Part shown: piece after piece, positions 1-8,257 of the stretch | Layout of the letters: each line of letters begins with the position of its first letter | Numbering within the stretch: position 1 is the stretch's first letter | From: Streptomyces umbrinus | GTDB taxonomy: Bacteria > Actinomycetota > Actinomycetes > Streptomycetales > Streptomycetaceae | NCBI RefSeq assembly: GCF_030817415.1 | Contig: NZ_JAUSZI010000002.1 | Location: 3,224,001 to 3,288,000 of the forward strand | Direction of reading: 5' to 3' | DNA length: 64,000 nt | The notes under the pieces: generated by a model | Databases searched by the model: none | What the model was told of the DNA's origin: nothing | Seen by the model: the letters and a program-made list of their open reading frames with translations, nothing else | Translations under genes and position numbers: made by a program

Positions 1-1
1 C

Positions 2-1414
2 GGCGCCCGCATCCTGCACGTCGACACGGCCTACGCGGAGAACCACCCCGACAGCGACCTCGGCATCCCCGTCTCCGCGGACCAACTCGCCTACATCTAC
101 TTCACCTCCGGCTCCACCGGCGAGCCCAAGGGCGCGATGTGCGAGCACGCCGGCTTCCTCAACCACGTCCACGCCAAGCTCGACGACCTGGGCGTCGGCG
201 AGGGCCAGGTGGTCGCCCAGACCGCACCCCAGTGCTTCGACATCTCGCTGTGGCAGCTGGTCTCCGCACTCCTGGTCGGCGGCCGGACCCTGCTGGTCGC
301 GCAGGAGGTGATCCTGGACGTCCCGCGGTTCGTGGACACGATCACCGGAGGCCGGGTCAACGTCCTCCAGGTGGTCCCGTCCTATCTGGAGGCCGTGCTC
401 GCCGAGTTGGAGCAGCGCCCGCGCGAACTGCCGGACCTGCACTGCGTGTCGGTCACCGGGGAGGCGGTGAAGAAGGAGCTCGTCGAGCGCTGGTTCGCGG
501 CCGAGCCCGGCATCCGGCTGGCCAACGCGTACGGGCTGACCGAGACCTCGGACGACACCAACCACGAGGTCATGTCCCGGGTGCCTGACCAGGACAGGGT
601 CCCGCTCGGGCGGCCGGTCGCCAACGTGCGCGTGTACGTAGTCGACGAGGACCTGTCTCCCGTACCTCTCGGCGCACCCGGCGAGATCGTCTTCTCCGGA
701 GTCTGTGTCGGCCGCGGGTACGTCAACGACCCCGAGCGGACCAGGGCGGCGTTCACCATCGACCCGTACCGCCCGGGTGAGCGGCTCTACCGCAGCGGCG
801 ACCACGGCCGCTGGCTGCCCGACGGCAAGCTGGAGTTCCTGGGCCGCCGGGACAGCCAGGTGAAGATCCGCGGTTTCCGTATCGAGATCGGCGAGATCGA
901 GAACGCGCTGCTGCGGGTGCCCGGGGTCCGGGACGGCGCCGTGGTGGTCGTGGGCGGCACGCGGCTTGTGGCTTTCTGCGCCGGGTCCGCCCGGTTCGAC
1001 TCCGGGGCCGTGCGGGAGCGGCTGGCCGTGTCGCTGCCCGCGTACATGGTCCCCTCGGCCGTCCACTGGCGGGAGAGCCTGCCGCTGACCGCCAACGGCA
1101 AGACCGACCGGAAGACGCTGACCGGACTCGCCGGTGAGCTCGACTCCGCCGGGAACGGCTCGCCCGCGGGGGAGGGCACGCACGCGCCCGGCACCGCGAG
1201 CGAGCGCCGGGTGGCGGCGGCCTGGGCCCAGGTGCTCGGCATCCCCGGCGACCGGATCGGCCGCCGGGACCACTTCTTCGACCGCGGCGGCACCTCGCTC
1301 GCGGCGGTGAAGCTCGCGATCGCCCTGGACCGGGCGATCACCCTCAAGGACGTCACACGTCATCCGGTCCTCGCGGACCTGGCGGGGCTCCTGGACACCC
1401 CCACTGCCTCCTGA
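2..1414 (+). CDS. NRPS adenylation-carrier protein (A-PCP), 5' end outside the window
   Basis: The frame is open from the window edge, so the N-terminus is missing. It activates an amino acid with ATP and loads it on its own carrier domain. Adenylation motifs run in order: A3 (YFTSGSTGEPKG, about base 95), A4 (FDIS), A5 (NAYGLTE), A7 (YRSGDHGRW), A8 (KIRGFRIEIGEIE) and A10 (NGKTDRK). The carrier domain follows, with its phosphopantetheine serine in GGTSL (codon at 1295). No condensation or thioesterase domain follows, so it is probably a free-standing loading module. It leads a tight group with an oxygenase and two diaminopropionate genes. My hand alignment to the GrsA pocket gives D-I-W-Q-S-T-A-D-D. 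Two acidic residues near the pocket end would suit a basic substrate such as 2,3-diaminopropionate, but that is inference. Confidence 0.93.
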   Translation, partial: GARILHVDTAYAENHPDSDLGIPVSADQLAYIYFTSGSTGEPKGAMCEHAGFLNHVHAKLDDLGVGEGQVVAQTAPQCFDISLWQLVSALLVGGRTLLVAQEVILDVPRFVDTITGGRVNVLQVVPSYLEAVLAELEQRPRELPDLHCVSVTGEAVKKELVERWFAAEPGIRLANAYGLTETSDDTNHEVMSRVPDQDRVPLGRPVANVRVYVVDEDLSPVPLGAPGEIVFSGVCVGRGYVNDPERTRAAFTIDPYRPGERLYRSGDHGRWLPDGKLEFLGRRDSQVKIRGFRIEIGEIENALLRVPGVRDGAVVVVGGTRLVAFCAGSARFDSGAVRERLAVSLPAYMVPSAVHWRESLPLTANGKTDRKTLTGLAGELDSAGNGSPAGEGTHAPGTASERRVAAAWAQVLGIPGDRIGRRDHFFDRGGTSLAAVKLAIALDRAITLKDVTRHPVLADLAGLLDTPTAS

Positions 1415-1533
1415 CCACGGCCGACCACGCCGACGACACGAAAGAGACGGAACCGAAGGCACCGACGACACCCATGACCGGAACACCGCACACCCGCACG
1501 ACCGAACACCGCAAGGCCGAAAGGAAGCACCTG

Positions 1534-2538
1534 ATGTCGTCTTCATCTCCGACGTTGCTACCGGACGTCGACCTGCGCCCCGGCAGCCCTCCGATCCTGC
1601 GCGCCGACGCCGCGGGCGACACGGCGGGCTGGGCGGCCGAACACCGCGACGCGCTGCGGGCCTTCGTCGCCGAGCACGGCAGCCTGCTGGTCCGCGGCCT
1701 GGGGCTGCGCGACCCGGACACGACCGCGGCCGTCTTCCGCCGGCTGGCCACGACCCTGATGCCCGACCGGGAGTCCTTCGCGCCCCGGCGGACCTACGAG
1801 GACGGTGTGTACTCCTCGTCCAAGTGGCCGCCGAACCAGCAGATGTGCATGCACCACGAGCTGAGCTACGCGCTGGAGTTCCCCGGCCTGATGCTGTACG
1901 CCTGCCTCGACGCACCCGACCAGGGCGGGGCCACCGCGGTCGCCGACGCGCCTGCCGTGCTCGACGCGCTGCCCGCCTCCCTCACCGCACGGTTCGAGCG
2001 GGAGGGCTGGCTGCTCACCAGGACGTACAACGACGAGATCGGGGCGAGCCTCGCCGAGGCCTTCGGCACCGAGGACCGCGTGGCCGTCGAGCACTACTGC
2101 CGGGCGCAGGCCATCGAGTTCGACTGGCAGAGCGACGGCTCCCTGCGCACCCGGCAGCGCCGCAGCGCCGTGGTCCGCCATCCGGTCACCGGGCGGCGCT
2201 GCTGGTTCAACCAGATCGCGTTCCTCAACGAGTGGACCATGGACCCCGAGGTGCGCGAGTACCTGGTGGACGTCTACGGCTCCGACGGGCTCCCCTTCAA
2301 CACCCGCTACGGCAACGGCGATCCGATCGACGAGGACGTCGTACTGATCATCAACGAGGTGTACGGGGCCCACACCGCACGCGAGCCGTGGCACTCCGGT
2401 GACCTGCTGCTCGTCGACAACATCCGCACCGCGCACAGCAGGGAGCCCTTCGAGGGGCCCCGTGAGGTGCTCGCCGCCCTGGGCGACCCGGTCCGGCTGA
2501 CCGACTGCGCACCGACCATCGAAGTGAGGGCCGCATGA
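1534..2538 (+). CDS. TauD/TfdA-superfamily Fe(II)/2-oxoglutarate oxygenase, SyrP/DdaC-like
   Basis: This 334-residue non-heme iron enzyme has the facial triad HxE in MHHELSY and a distal His in TAHSREPFEGPREV. The distal segment with its Arg is characteristic of the SyrP subgroup. Members hydroxylate or epoxidise substrates while they are bound to a carrier protein, for example aspartyl hydroxylation by SyrP and fumaramoyl epoxidation by DdaC. The ATG at 1534 is preceded by AAAGGAAG. An in-frame ATG at 1474 has a weaker site and would add a charged tail unlike the family. The stop overlaps the next start (ATGA). With the A-PCP gene just upstream, the natural substrate is likely an aminoacyl group on that carrier domain; this is inferred. 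Confidence 0.85.
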   Translation: MSSSSPTLLPDVDLRPGSPPILRADAAGDTAGWAAEHRDALRAFVAEHGSLLVRGLGLRDPDTTAAVFRRLATTLMPDRESFAPRRTYEDGVYSSSKWPPNQQMCMHHELSYALEFPGLMLYACLDAPDQGGATAVADAPAVLDALPASLTARFEREGWLLTRTYNDEIGASLAEAFGTEDRVAVEHYCRAQAIEFDWQSDGSLRTRQRRSAVVRHPVTGRRCWFNQIAFLNEWTMDPEVREYLVDVYGSDGLPFNTRYGNGDPIDEDVVLIINEVYGAHTAREPWHSGDLLLVDNIRTAHSREPFEGPREVLAALGDPVRLTDCAPTIEVRAA

Positions 2539-3605
2539 CCACCACGGACGAGAACGGCACGACCACCACGGAACCGGGGACGCCGACGGCTCCCCCCTTC
2601 ACCGTCATCTCCGGCACCCAGGTCCACGAGGCCCTGCACGGGCGGGAGTCCGAGATCGTCGACCTGGTCGAGTCGGTGTACCGCCTGCACGGCGCGGGCG
2701 ACTCGGTGAACCCTCCGTCGTACTTCCTGCGTTTCCCGGACCGTCCGTCGTCCCGGATCATCGCGCTGCCCGCCTCGATCGGCGGGCCGGTGGGGGTGGA
2801 CGGCCTGAAATGGGTCTCCAGCTTCCCCGGGAACACGGCGAGCGGTCTGCCGCGCGCCTCGGCCGTGCTGATCCTCAACGACCACGACACGGGCTATCCG
2901 TTCGCGTGCCTGGAGAGCTCGATCATCAGCGCCACCCGGACGGCGGCCTCGGCGGCGCTCGCGGCCGACCGGCTCAGCCGCGACCGCGACCGGCCCACCC
3001 GGGTCGGGTTCGTCGGGACGGGTCTGATCGCCCGCTACATCCACACCCATCTGGCCGCCACCGGCTGGTCGTTCGAGGAGACCGGGGTGTACGACCTGTC
3101 CGCGGACAGCGCGGCCGGCTTCAGCGGCTATCTGGAACGGTCGGGCGCCAAGGGCCGGATCACCGTGCACGACAGTGCCGAGTCGCTGATCCGCTCCAGC
3201 GACCTGCTGGTCTTCGCCACCGTCGCGGCCGAGCCGCACATCCACGACCCGGCGTGGTTCTCGCACGCCCCGCTCGTGCTGCATGTGTCGCTGCGCGACC
3301 TGGCGCCGGAGATCCTGCTCGACTCGGCCAACTTCGTGGACGACGTCGAGCACTGCCTCAAGGCGGACACGTCACCGCATCTGGCCGAACAGCTCACCGG
3401 TGGCCGCGACTTCCTCGACGGCACGCTGGACGACGTGCTCTGCGGGCGGGTGACCGTACCTGCGGACCGGACGGTGGTGTTCTCGCCCTTCGGCCTCGGG
3501 GTCCTCGACCTCGCGGTCGGCAAGTTCGTCCACGACGAGGTGGCCCGAAGGGGCGAGCCGCACGTCGTCGACGGCTTCTTCCACGAACTGCGCCGGTACG
3601 GCTGA
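2535..3605 (+). CDS. sbnB: SbnB-like N-(2-amino-2-carboxyethyl)-L-glutamate dehydrogenase (ornithine cyclodeaminase/mu-crystallin family)
   Basis: The protein has 356 residues and a Rossmann nucleotide site GFVGTGLIARY in the middle. The family features KWVSSFPGN and SRATRTAAxSALA-like stretches are visible (here SATRTAASAALAADRL). In siderophore and peptide pathways SbnB oxidises the SbnA product with NAD+, releasing L-2,3-diaminopropionate and 2-oxoglutarate. It is translationally coupled to the oxygenase by an ATGA overlap, and the SbnA partner starts 62 bases downstream. The Thr/Gly-rich first 20 residues look like a disordered tail. Ornithine cyclodeaminase is the alternative, but the SbnA neighbour makes the diaminopropionate role much more likely. 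Confidence 0.88.
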   Translation: MTTTDENGTTTTEPGTPTAPPFTVISGTQVHEALHGRESEIVDLVESVYRLHGAGDSVNPPSYFLRFPDRPSSRIIALPASIGGPVGVDGLKWVSSFPGNTASGLPRASAVLILNDHDTGYPFACLESSIISATRTAASAALAADRLSRDRDRPTRVGFVGTGLIARYIHTHLAATGWSFEETGVYDLSADSAAGFSGYLERSGAKGRITVHDSAESLIRSSDLLVFATVAAEPHIHDPAWFSHAPLVLHVSLRDLAPEILLDSANFVDDVEHCLKADTSPHLAEQLTGGRDFLDGTLDDVLCGRVTVPADRTVVFSPFGLGVLDLAVGKFVHDEVARRGEPHVVDGFFHELRRYG

Positions 3606-3667
3606 CCGGCGGGCACCGCGCCACGCGGGGAGCGCAGCGCCGTGCCGCATGAAAGAGGGGGGACATC

Positions 3668-4657
3668 ATGCCCGTCATATCCGAGCCCACACAGTTCAAC
3701 GAGGACGACCTCTACGTCGACCTGCGGGCGGCACTGGGGCTGCCGCTCTTCCTGAAGTGCGAGGGGTTCAACTTCGCGGGGTCGGTCAAACTGAAGGCCG
3801 CGACCGAGATGGTCAACGCGGCCGAGCGCGAGGGCGTCCTGCGACCGGGGTCCGTCATGGTCGAGTCGTCGTCCGGGAACCTCGGCGTGGCGCTGAGCAT
3901 GATCGCGGCGAGCCGGGGTTACGGGTTCCTGTGCGTGACCGACTCGCGCTGCAATCCGGCGACCCGGCGGATGATGGAGGCGCTGGGGAGCGTCGTCCAT
4001 GTGATCGACGAACCCGATCTGCACGGCGGCTTCCTGGGCGCGCGGATCGCGTACGTGAGCGCGGTGTGCGCCTCGGACGACCGGTACGTCTGGCTCAACC
4101 AGTACGCCAACGAGGGCAACTGGCGCGCGCACTACCGCACCACGGCACCGGCCATCGCCCGTCGTTTCCCGCACCTGGACGTGCTGTTCGTCGGGGCCGG
4201 CACCACCGGCACCCTGATGGGCTGCGCGCGCTGGTTCTGGCAGCAGCGGCGCCGGGTGCGGATCGTGGCCGTGGACACCGTCGGCTCGGTGACCTTCGGG
4301 GGGCCGCCCGCTCCCCGGATGATCCCCGGCCTGGGCATGGCCGTCCGTCCGCCGCTGCTCGACGAGTCCTACGTGGACGACGTCGTGCACGTCCCGGAGC
4401 CGGACACGCTGCGTGCCTGCCGCCGGCTGGCCGCCCGGGGCTTTCTGTTCGGCGGCTCCACCGGCACGGTGGTCAGCGGCGCGACCGACTGGCTGGCCCG
4501 CTACGGGCGGCGCAACCTCACGGCGGTGGCGATCGCCCCGGACCTCGGCGAGCGCTACCTCGACACGGTCCACAGCCCGGGCTGGGGGGTGAACGTGCAC
4601 GGCGAGGACACGCTCGGCGGCTCCGGCGAACTGGCCGCCCTGTCGCACCCCGCCTGA
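3668..4657 (+). CDS. sbnA: SbnA-like PLP-dependent synthase for L-2,3-diaminopropionate precursor
   Basis: This is a 329-residue fold-type II PLP enzyme of the cysteine synthase family. The Schiff-base lysine lies in NFAGSVKLKAA, the substrate-binding loop is ESSSGNLGVALSM, and the phosphate loop resembles GAGTTGTLMG. SbnA condenses O-phosphoserine with glutamate to give N-(2-amino-2-carboxyethyl)-glutamate, which SbnB then cleaves. The ATG at 3668 follows a GAAAGAGGGGGGA ribosome site. It is the last gene of the visible biosynthetic group; the next gene (AidB-like) belongs to general metabolism, so the cluster boundary is probably here. A true cysteine synthase is less likely because of the SbnB neighbour. 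Confidence 0.88.
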   Translation: MPVISEPTQFNEDDLYVDLRAALGLPLFLKCEGFNFAGSVKLKAATEMVNAAEREGVLRPGSVMVESSSGNLGVALSMIAASRGYGFLCVTDSRCNPATRRMMEALGSVVHVIDEPDLHGGFLGARIAYVSAVCASDDRYVWLNQYANEGNWRAHYRTTAPAIARRFPHLDVLFVGAGTTGTLMGCARWFWQQRRRVRIVAVDTVGSVTFGGPPAPRMIPGLGMAVRPPLLDESYVDDVVHVPEPDTLRACRRLAARGFLFGGSTGTVVSGATDWLARYGRRNLTAVAIAPDLGERYLDTVHSPGWGVNVHGEDTLGGSGELAALSHPA

Positions 4658-4741
4658 CCGGTACGGCGGGGCGAAAGGGGCGCGGCCCGGTGCGGCGGGA
4701 GTTTGGTGACGACCGCCGTACCGAGGGGTAGGTTCCCAGAC

Positions 4742-6376
4742 ATGGCAGCCAGCACCCACACCGTGACCAACCAGGCTCCGCCACTGGTCTCGTACGACGT
4801 CTTCAACGCCGACCATGCCCTCGTCGAGGCGGTCGAGCGGCACCTCGACCCACAGCTGCTCGACGAGGCGTACGGCGATCTGTCGGCCCTCGGGCGGACC
4901 TCCGGATCGGCGCAGGTCCAGGCGTGGGGGACGCTGGCGAACGAGAACCCGCCGAAGCTGCGCACCCACGACCGCTACGGCAACCGGATCGACGAGGTCG
5001 AGTTCCATCCGTCCTGGCACCGGCTGCTCGGCAAGGGTGTCTCGGCGGGCCTGACCGCTGCGTGGTCACGGCCCGGCGGGCATGTGCGGCGCGCGGCCGC
5101 CTTCGTGGTCTGGGCGCAGGTCGAGGCGGGGAACGGCTGCCCGCTGTCGATGACGCACGCGGCCGTGCCCGCGCTGCGCACCGACCCGGCACTCGCCGCC
5201 GAGTGGGAACCCCGCCTCACGTCCATGGTCTACGACCAGGATCTGCGGCCCGCCGGGCAGAAGGCCGGCGTGCTCTTCGGGATGGGCATGACGGAGAAGC
5301 AGGGCGGCAGCGACGTACGCGCGAACACGACGACCGCGCGAGCGCTGGCCGAGGACGGGACGTACGAGCTGACGGGCCACAAGTGGTTCTGCTCGGCGCC
5401 GATGTCGGACGGCTTCCTGGTGCTGGCGCAGGCTCCCGGCGGGCTGACGTGCTTCCTGGTGCCGCGGGTCCTCGCGGACGGCACACGGAACGTGTTCCGC
5501 ATCCAGCGGCTCAAGGACAAGCTGGGCAACTGGTCGAACGCGTCGGCCGAGGTCGAGTTCGACGGCACGTGGGCGCGCCGGGTCGGCGACGAGGGCCGCG
5601 GGGTGCGCACCATCATCGGAATGGTCGCGGCGACCCGGCTGGACTGTGTGCTCGGCTCGGCGGGGCTGATGCGGCAGGCCGTCTCCCAGGCGGTCCACCA
5701 CTCGACGTACCGCGAGGCGTTCGGCGGCAGGCTGATCGACAAGCCGCTGATGCGGAACGTCCTCGCGGACCTGGCCCTGGAGTCGGAGGCCGCGACGACG
5801 CTCGGGCTGCGCCTGGCCGCCGCGTACGACGACGGGGGCGAGCAGGAGCGGGCGTTCCTGCGGATCGCGGTACCGGCCGCGAAGTACTGGGTGACGAAGC
5901 GGTGCACGCCGGTCGCGGTGGAGGCCCTGGAGTGCCTCGGCGGCAATGGTTACGTGGAGGAGTCGGGCATGCCCCGGCTGCTGCGCGAGTCGCCGCTCAA
6001 CTCCGTCTGGGAGGGCGCGGGCAACATCCAGGCGCTGGATGTCCTGCGCGCCCTGCAGCGCGAACCGGCGGCGCTCAACGCCTACTTGCAGGAGGTCGGC
6101 AAGGCCCGCGGCGCCGACCACCGGCTGGACGGCGCGATCAAGAACCTGCTGACCGAACTCGCCGACCTGGACGGCATCGAGGGACGCGCCCGGCGCCTCG
6201 TCGAGCGGATCGCGGTGGTGCTCCAGGGCTCGCTGCTGGTCCGGTTCGCGCCACCGGAGGTCGCCGACGCGTTCTGCGCCTCACGCCTCGGCGGGGACTG
6301 GGGAGCGTCGTTCGGGACCCTGCCGCACACCCTGGACCTCGGTTCGGTGGTGGAGCGCGCGCGGCCCGTTTCCTGA
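4742..6376 (+). CDS. AidB-like acyl-CoA dehydrogenase
   Basis: The 544-residue protein matches AidB in length and in its long N-terminal domain (NPPKLRTHDRYGNRIDEVEFHPSWH). The acyl-CoA dehydrogenase signature follows: GMGMTEKQGGSDVRANTT in the flavin domain, then LECLGGNGYVEESGMPRL and NSVWEGAGNIQALDVLRA near the C-terminus. AidB proteins bind FAD and DNA and protect against alkylation in enterobacteria; actinobacterial homologues are often annotated as isovaleryl-CoA dehydrogenases. The ATG at 4742 lies just after a GGGGTAGG stretch. A more upstream in-frame GTG at 4703 has no family support. The gene stands alone and ends at a strong hairpin. Which reaction it runs here cannot be told from sequence. 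Confidence 0.88.
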   Translation: MAASTHTVTNQAPPLVSYDVFNADHALVEAVERHLDPQLLDEAYGDLSALGRTSGSAQVQAWGTLANENPPKLRTHDRYGNRIDEVEFHPSWHRLLGKGVSAGLTAAWSRPGGHVRRAAAFVVWAQVEAGNGCPLSMTHAAVPALRTDPALAAEWEPRLTSMVYDQDLRPAGQKAGVLFGMGMTEKQGGSDVRANTTTARALAEDGTYELTGHKWFCSAPMSDGFLVLAQAPGGLTCFLVPRVLADGTRNVFRIQRLKDKLGNWSNASAEVEFDGTWARRVGDEGRGVRTIIGMVAATRLDCVLGSAGLMRQAVSQAVHHSTYREAFGGRLIDKPLMRNVLADLALESEAATTLGLRLAAAYDDGGEQERAFLRIAVPAAKYWVTKRCTPVAVEALECLGGNGYVEESGMPRLLRESPLNSVWEGAGNIQALDVLRALQREPAALNAYLQEVGKARGADHRLDGAIKNLLTELADLDGIEGRARRLVERIAVVLQGSLLVRFAPPEVADAFCASRLGGDWGASFGTLPHTLDLGSVVERARPVS

Positions 6377-6401
6377 GCCGCCGTCAACTCGCGTACGGGG
6401 C

Positions 6402-6439
6402 ACGGGGGTGGTGCTGCGCCGACACGGCACCACCCCCGT
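6402..6439 (+). terminator. Intrinsic-type terminator after the aidB-like gene
   Basis: A perfect 13-bp inverted repeat lies 25 bases after the stop: ACGGGGGTGGTGC (6402-6414) and GCACCACCCCCGT (6427-6439), with a 12-base loop. There is no U-tract, as is usual for Streptomyces terminators. Confidence 0.75.
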
Positions 6440-6514
6440 TCCATGGCCCCGTTGAGCGGAGCACGCACGCCGCGCGAGGCGGCGTTGCGCCAATTTTTGG
6501 ACACGCGGGGGAAG

Positions 6515-6561
6515 TTCACCAGGGTTGCAGGGGGTTGCAACCTCTCCGCACCCTGCGTGAA
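6515..6561. promoter_or_regulatory. Nested co-centred dyad, candidate operator before the GAF regulator
   Basis: A perfect 10-bp palindrome GGTTGCAACC (6533-6542) sits at the centre of a wider imperfect dyad, TTCACCAGGGT (6515-6525) and ACCCTGCGTGAA (6550-6561). Both are centred near 6538. An extra half site GGTTGCA lies at 6523-6529. The element ends about 140 bases before the regulator start codon. Operator function is inferred from symmetry and position only. Confidence 0.4.
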
Positions 6562-6701
6562 ATCTCCGCTTCGCGTCCGGAGTGTCGCCCTCCGCGACGG
6601 ACAGACGGCACTATGAGACATGCAGTCAGTACGGGTTGCGGGTCCCATGGCCGGGCGGCCGGGGCCGGTTGCCCGCTCAGGCTCTCCGGGAGGACCCAGT
6701 G

Positions 6702-7988
6702 GTGTACTCGCCGATGGACGTGACGCGGCTCGCCGCGGTGGACGCAGCGCAGGCGGCACGGGTGCTCGACGAGGTGCGCAACGCGACTCTGGCCGGAGAG
6801 CGCGCCCGGCTCGGTCCGCGGCCGGTCATCGGGGAGTCCTGGGGGCGGATGCTGCGCTCCGGCGTCGACCCCGACCACGACTTCCGGGCCGGAGTGCTCG
6901 GTCCCGACGAGATCGAGCGGCGCCGGCGCGACTCCCCGCTGCGGCACGTCCTTCCGGTACTGCGGCAGGGACTGCTGTCGGTCGGGGACATCACCCAGCA
7001 CATCATGGTCGTGGCGGACGCGCAGAGCCGGGTGTTGTGGCGCGAGGGCAGCCGGTCCGTGCTGCGCAAGGCCGACGGGTTCGGCTTCGAGATCGGCGCG
7101 GACTGGCGCGAGGAGGTCGTCGGCACGAACGGTGTCGGCACGCCCGCCGTCGCCCGCCGCCCCGTCCAGGTCTTCGCCGCCGAGCACTTCGTACGCACGC
7201 ACTCCGCCTGGACCTGCACGGGCGCGCCCATCACCGACCCGTGCGACGGCCGAATGATCGGGGTCGTGGACATCAGCGGCCCCTGGGAGACCATGCACCC
7301 GGCGACGCTCGCCTGGGTCGACTCGGTGGCCAAACTCGCCGAGGCGCAACTGCGGGAGCGGCACCTGACCGCCCTCGACCGGCTGCGCGCGGTGGCCGCG
7401 CCGGTCCTCGCCCGGGTCACCGGCCGCGCGCTCGCCGTCGACAAGGACGGCTGGACCGCCGCGATCACCGGCATGCCGTACGTGGACAGGCTCGCGCTGC
7501 CCAGCACGATCGGCGCCGACCGGATCTGGCTGCCCACGCTCGGCCGGTGCTCGGTGGAACCGCTGCCCGGCGGCTGGCTGGTGCGTGTCTCGGACGAGGA
7601 GCCCGCGCCCCGCGGTGCCACCCGCATCGCCCTCGACCTGTCGCAGCCGCGCCGCTGGTCGGTGACCGTGACGGGCGTCACCGGCACCTGGACCCACGAA
7701 CTGAGCCCGCGGCACGCCGAGTTGCTCTACCTCCTGGCCCTGCACCGCACCGGCCTCAGCGCCGCCGCACTGGCCGACGACCTGTTCGGCGATCCCACCC
7801 GCACGGTGACCGTACGCGCCGAGATGTCTCGCGTACGCCGATATCTGGGCGCGGCCCTGGACCACCGGCCGTATCGTTTCTGCGAAGCAGCAGAGGTCCA
7901 GACAGCCTTGCCGGACGACCCCCTGCACCTCCTCCCCCACTCAACGGCACCGGGAGTACTGAGGACAAGGCAAACCGCCCCTTCGTAG
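6702..7988 (+). CDS. GAF-domain transcriptional regulator (AcoR-like sensory part with a C-terminal winged-helix-like region)
   Basis: This is a protein of about 428 residues. The N-terminal two thirds match the sensor part of AcoR/EutR-type regulators: SWGRMLRSGVDP, a GAF core with EEVVGTNGVGTPAV, and CTGAPITDP..MIGVVDISG. There is no AAA+ or sigma-54 interaction module, in keeping with the absence of sigma-54 in Streptomyces. The last ~70 residues (ELSPRHAELLYLLALH..VRAEMSRVRRYLG) look like a small winged-helix output domain. GTG at 6702 is chosen because GGGAGGA ends 7 bases upstream; GTG at 6699 is possible. In relatives such genes sit beside aldehyde or alcohol dehydrogenase genes; none is adjacent here, so the target is unknown. 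Confidence 0.8.
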   Translation: MYSPMDVTRLAAVDAAQAARVLDEVRNATLAGERARLGPRPVIGESWGRMLRSGVDPDHDFRAGVLGPDEIERRRRDSPLRHVLPVLRQGLLSVGDITQHIMVVADAQSRVLWREGSRSVLRKADGFGFEIGADWREEVVGTNGVGTPAVARRPVQVFAAEHFVRTHSAWTCTGAPITDPCDGRMIGVVDISGPWETMHPATLAWVDSVAKLAEAQLRERHLTALDRLRAVAAPVLARVTGRALAVDKDGWTAAITGMPYVDRLALPSTIGADRIWLPTLGRCSVEPLPGGWLVRVSDEEPAPRGATRIALDLSQPRRWSVTVTGVTGTWTHELSPRHAELLYLLALHRTGLSAAALADDLFGDPTRTVTVRAEMSRVRRYLGAALDHRPYRFCEAAEVQTALPDDPLHLLPHSTAPGVLRTRQTAPS

Positions 7989-8035
7989 GGGGCGATAGCC
8001 CTTGCCTTTTCTTAGGGGGCGGTAGCCCTTGCCTT

Positions 8036-8085
8036 TGAGGGGCGCGAGGAACTGCGCGACAAGCCCCCACCAACCCGCACCCAAC
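8036..8085 (+). repeat. Dispersed intergenic repeat, family A copy 1
   Basis: The stretch GGGGCGCGAGGAACTGCGCG is followed by ACAAGCCCCCACCAACCCGC. The same element recurs at seven other places in the window. Just before it, AGCCCTTGCCTTT occurs twice in tandem (8000-8035). Confidence 0.8.
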
Positions 8086-8257
8086 ACACAACGCCCCCGC
8101 CCAACCCGCAGAGCGAATGCTCCCGACCTATTCCGGGGTATTCGACCGGACTCGCCACACCCTGACGTACCATCCTTCCCACGGCCCCCCACATCTGTCC
8201 CCTCCAGCACTCAACCGCCGGATCGCAGGAGGCAGTTGGCCGACGACGGGAGGACCT

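Noticed and set aside
4660..4722. Distant inverted repeat GGTACGGCGG / CCGCCGTACC before the aidB-like gene
   Set aside because: The arms are 43 bases apart in GC-rich DNA where such pairs are common; no functional argument beyond chance.
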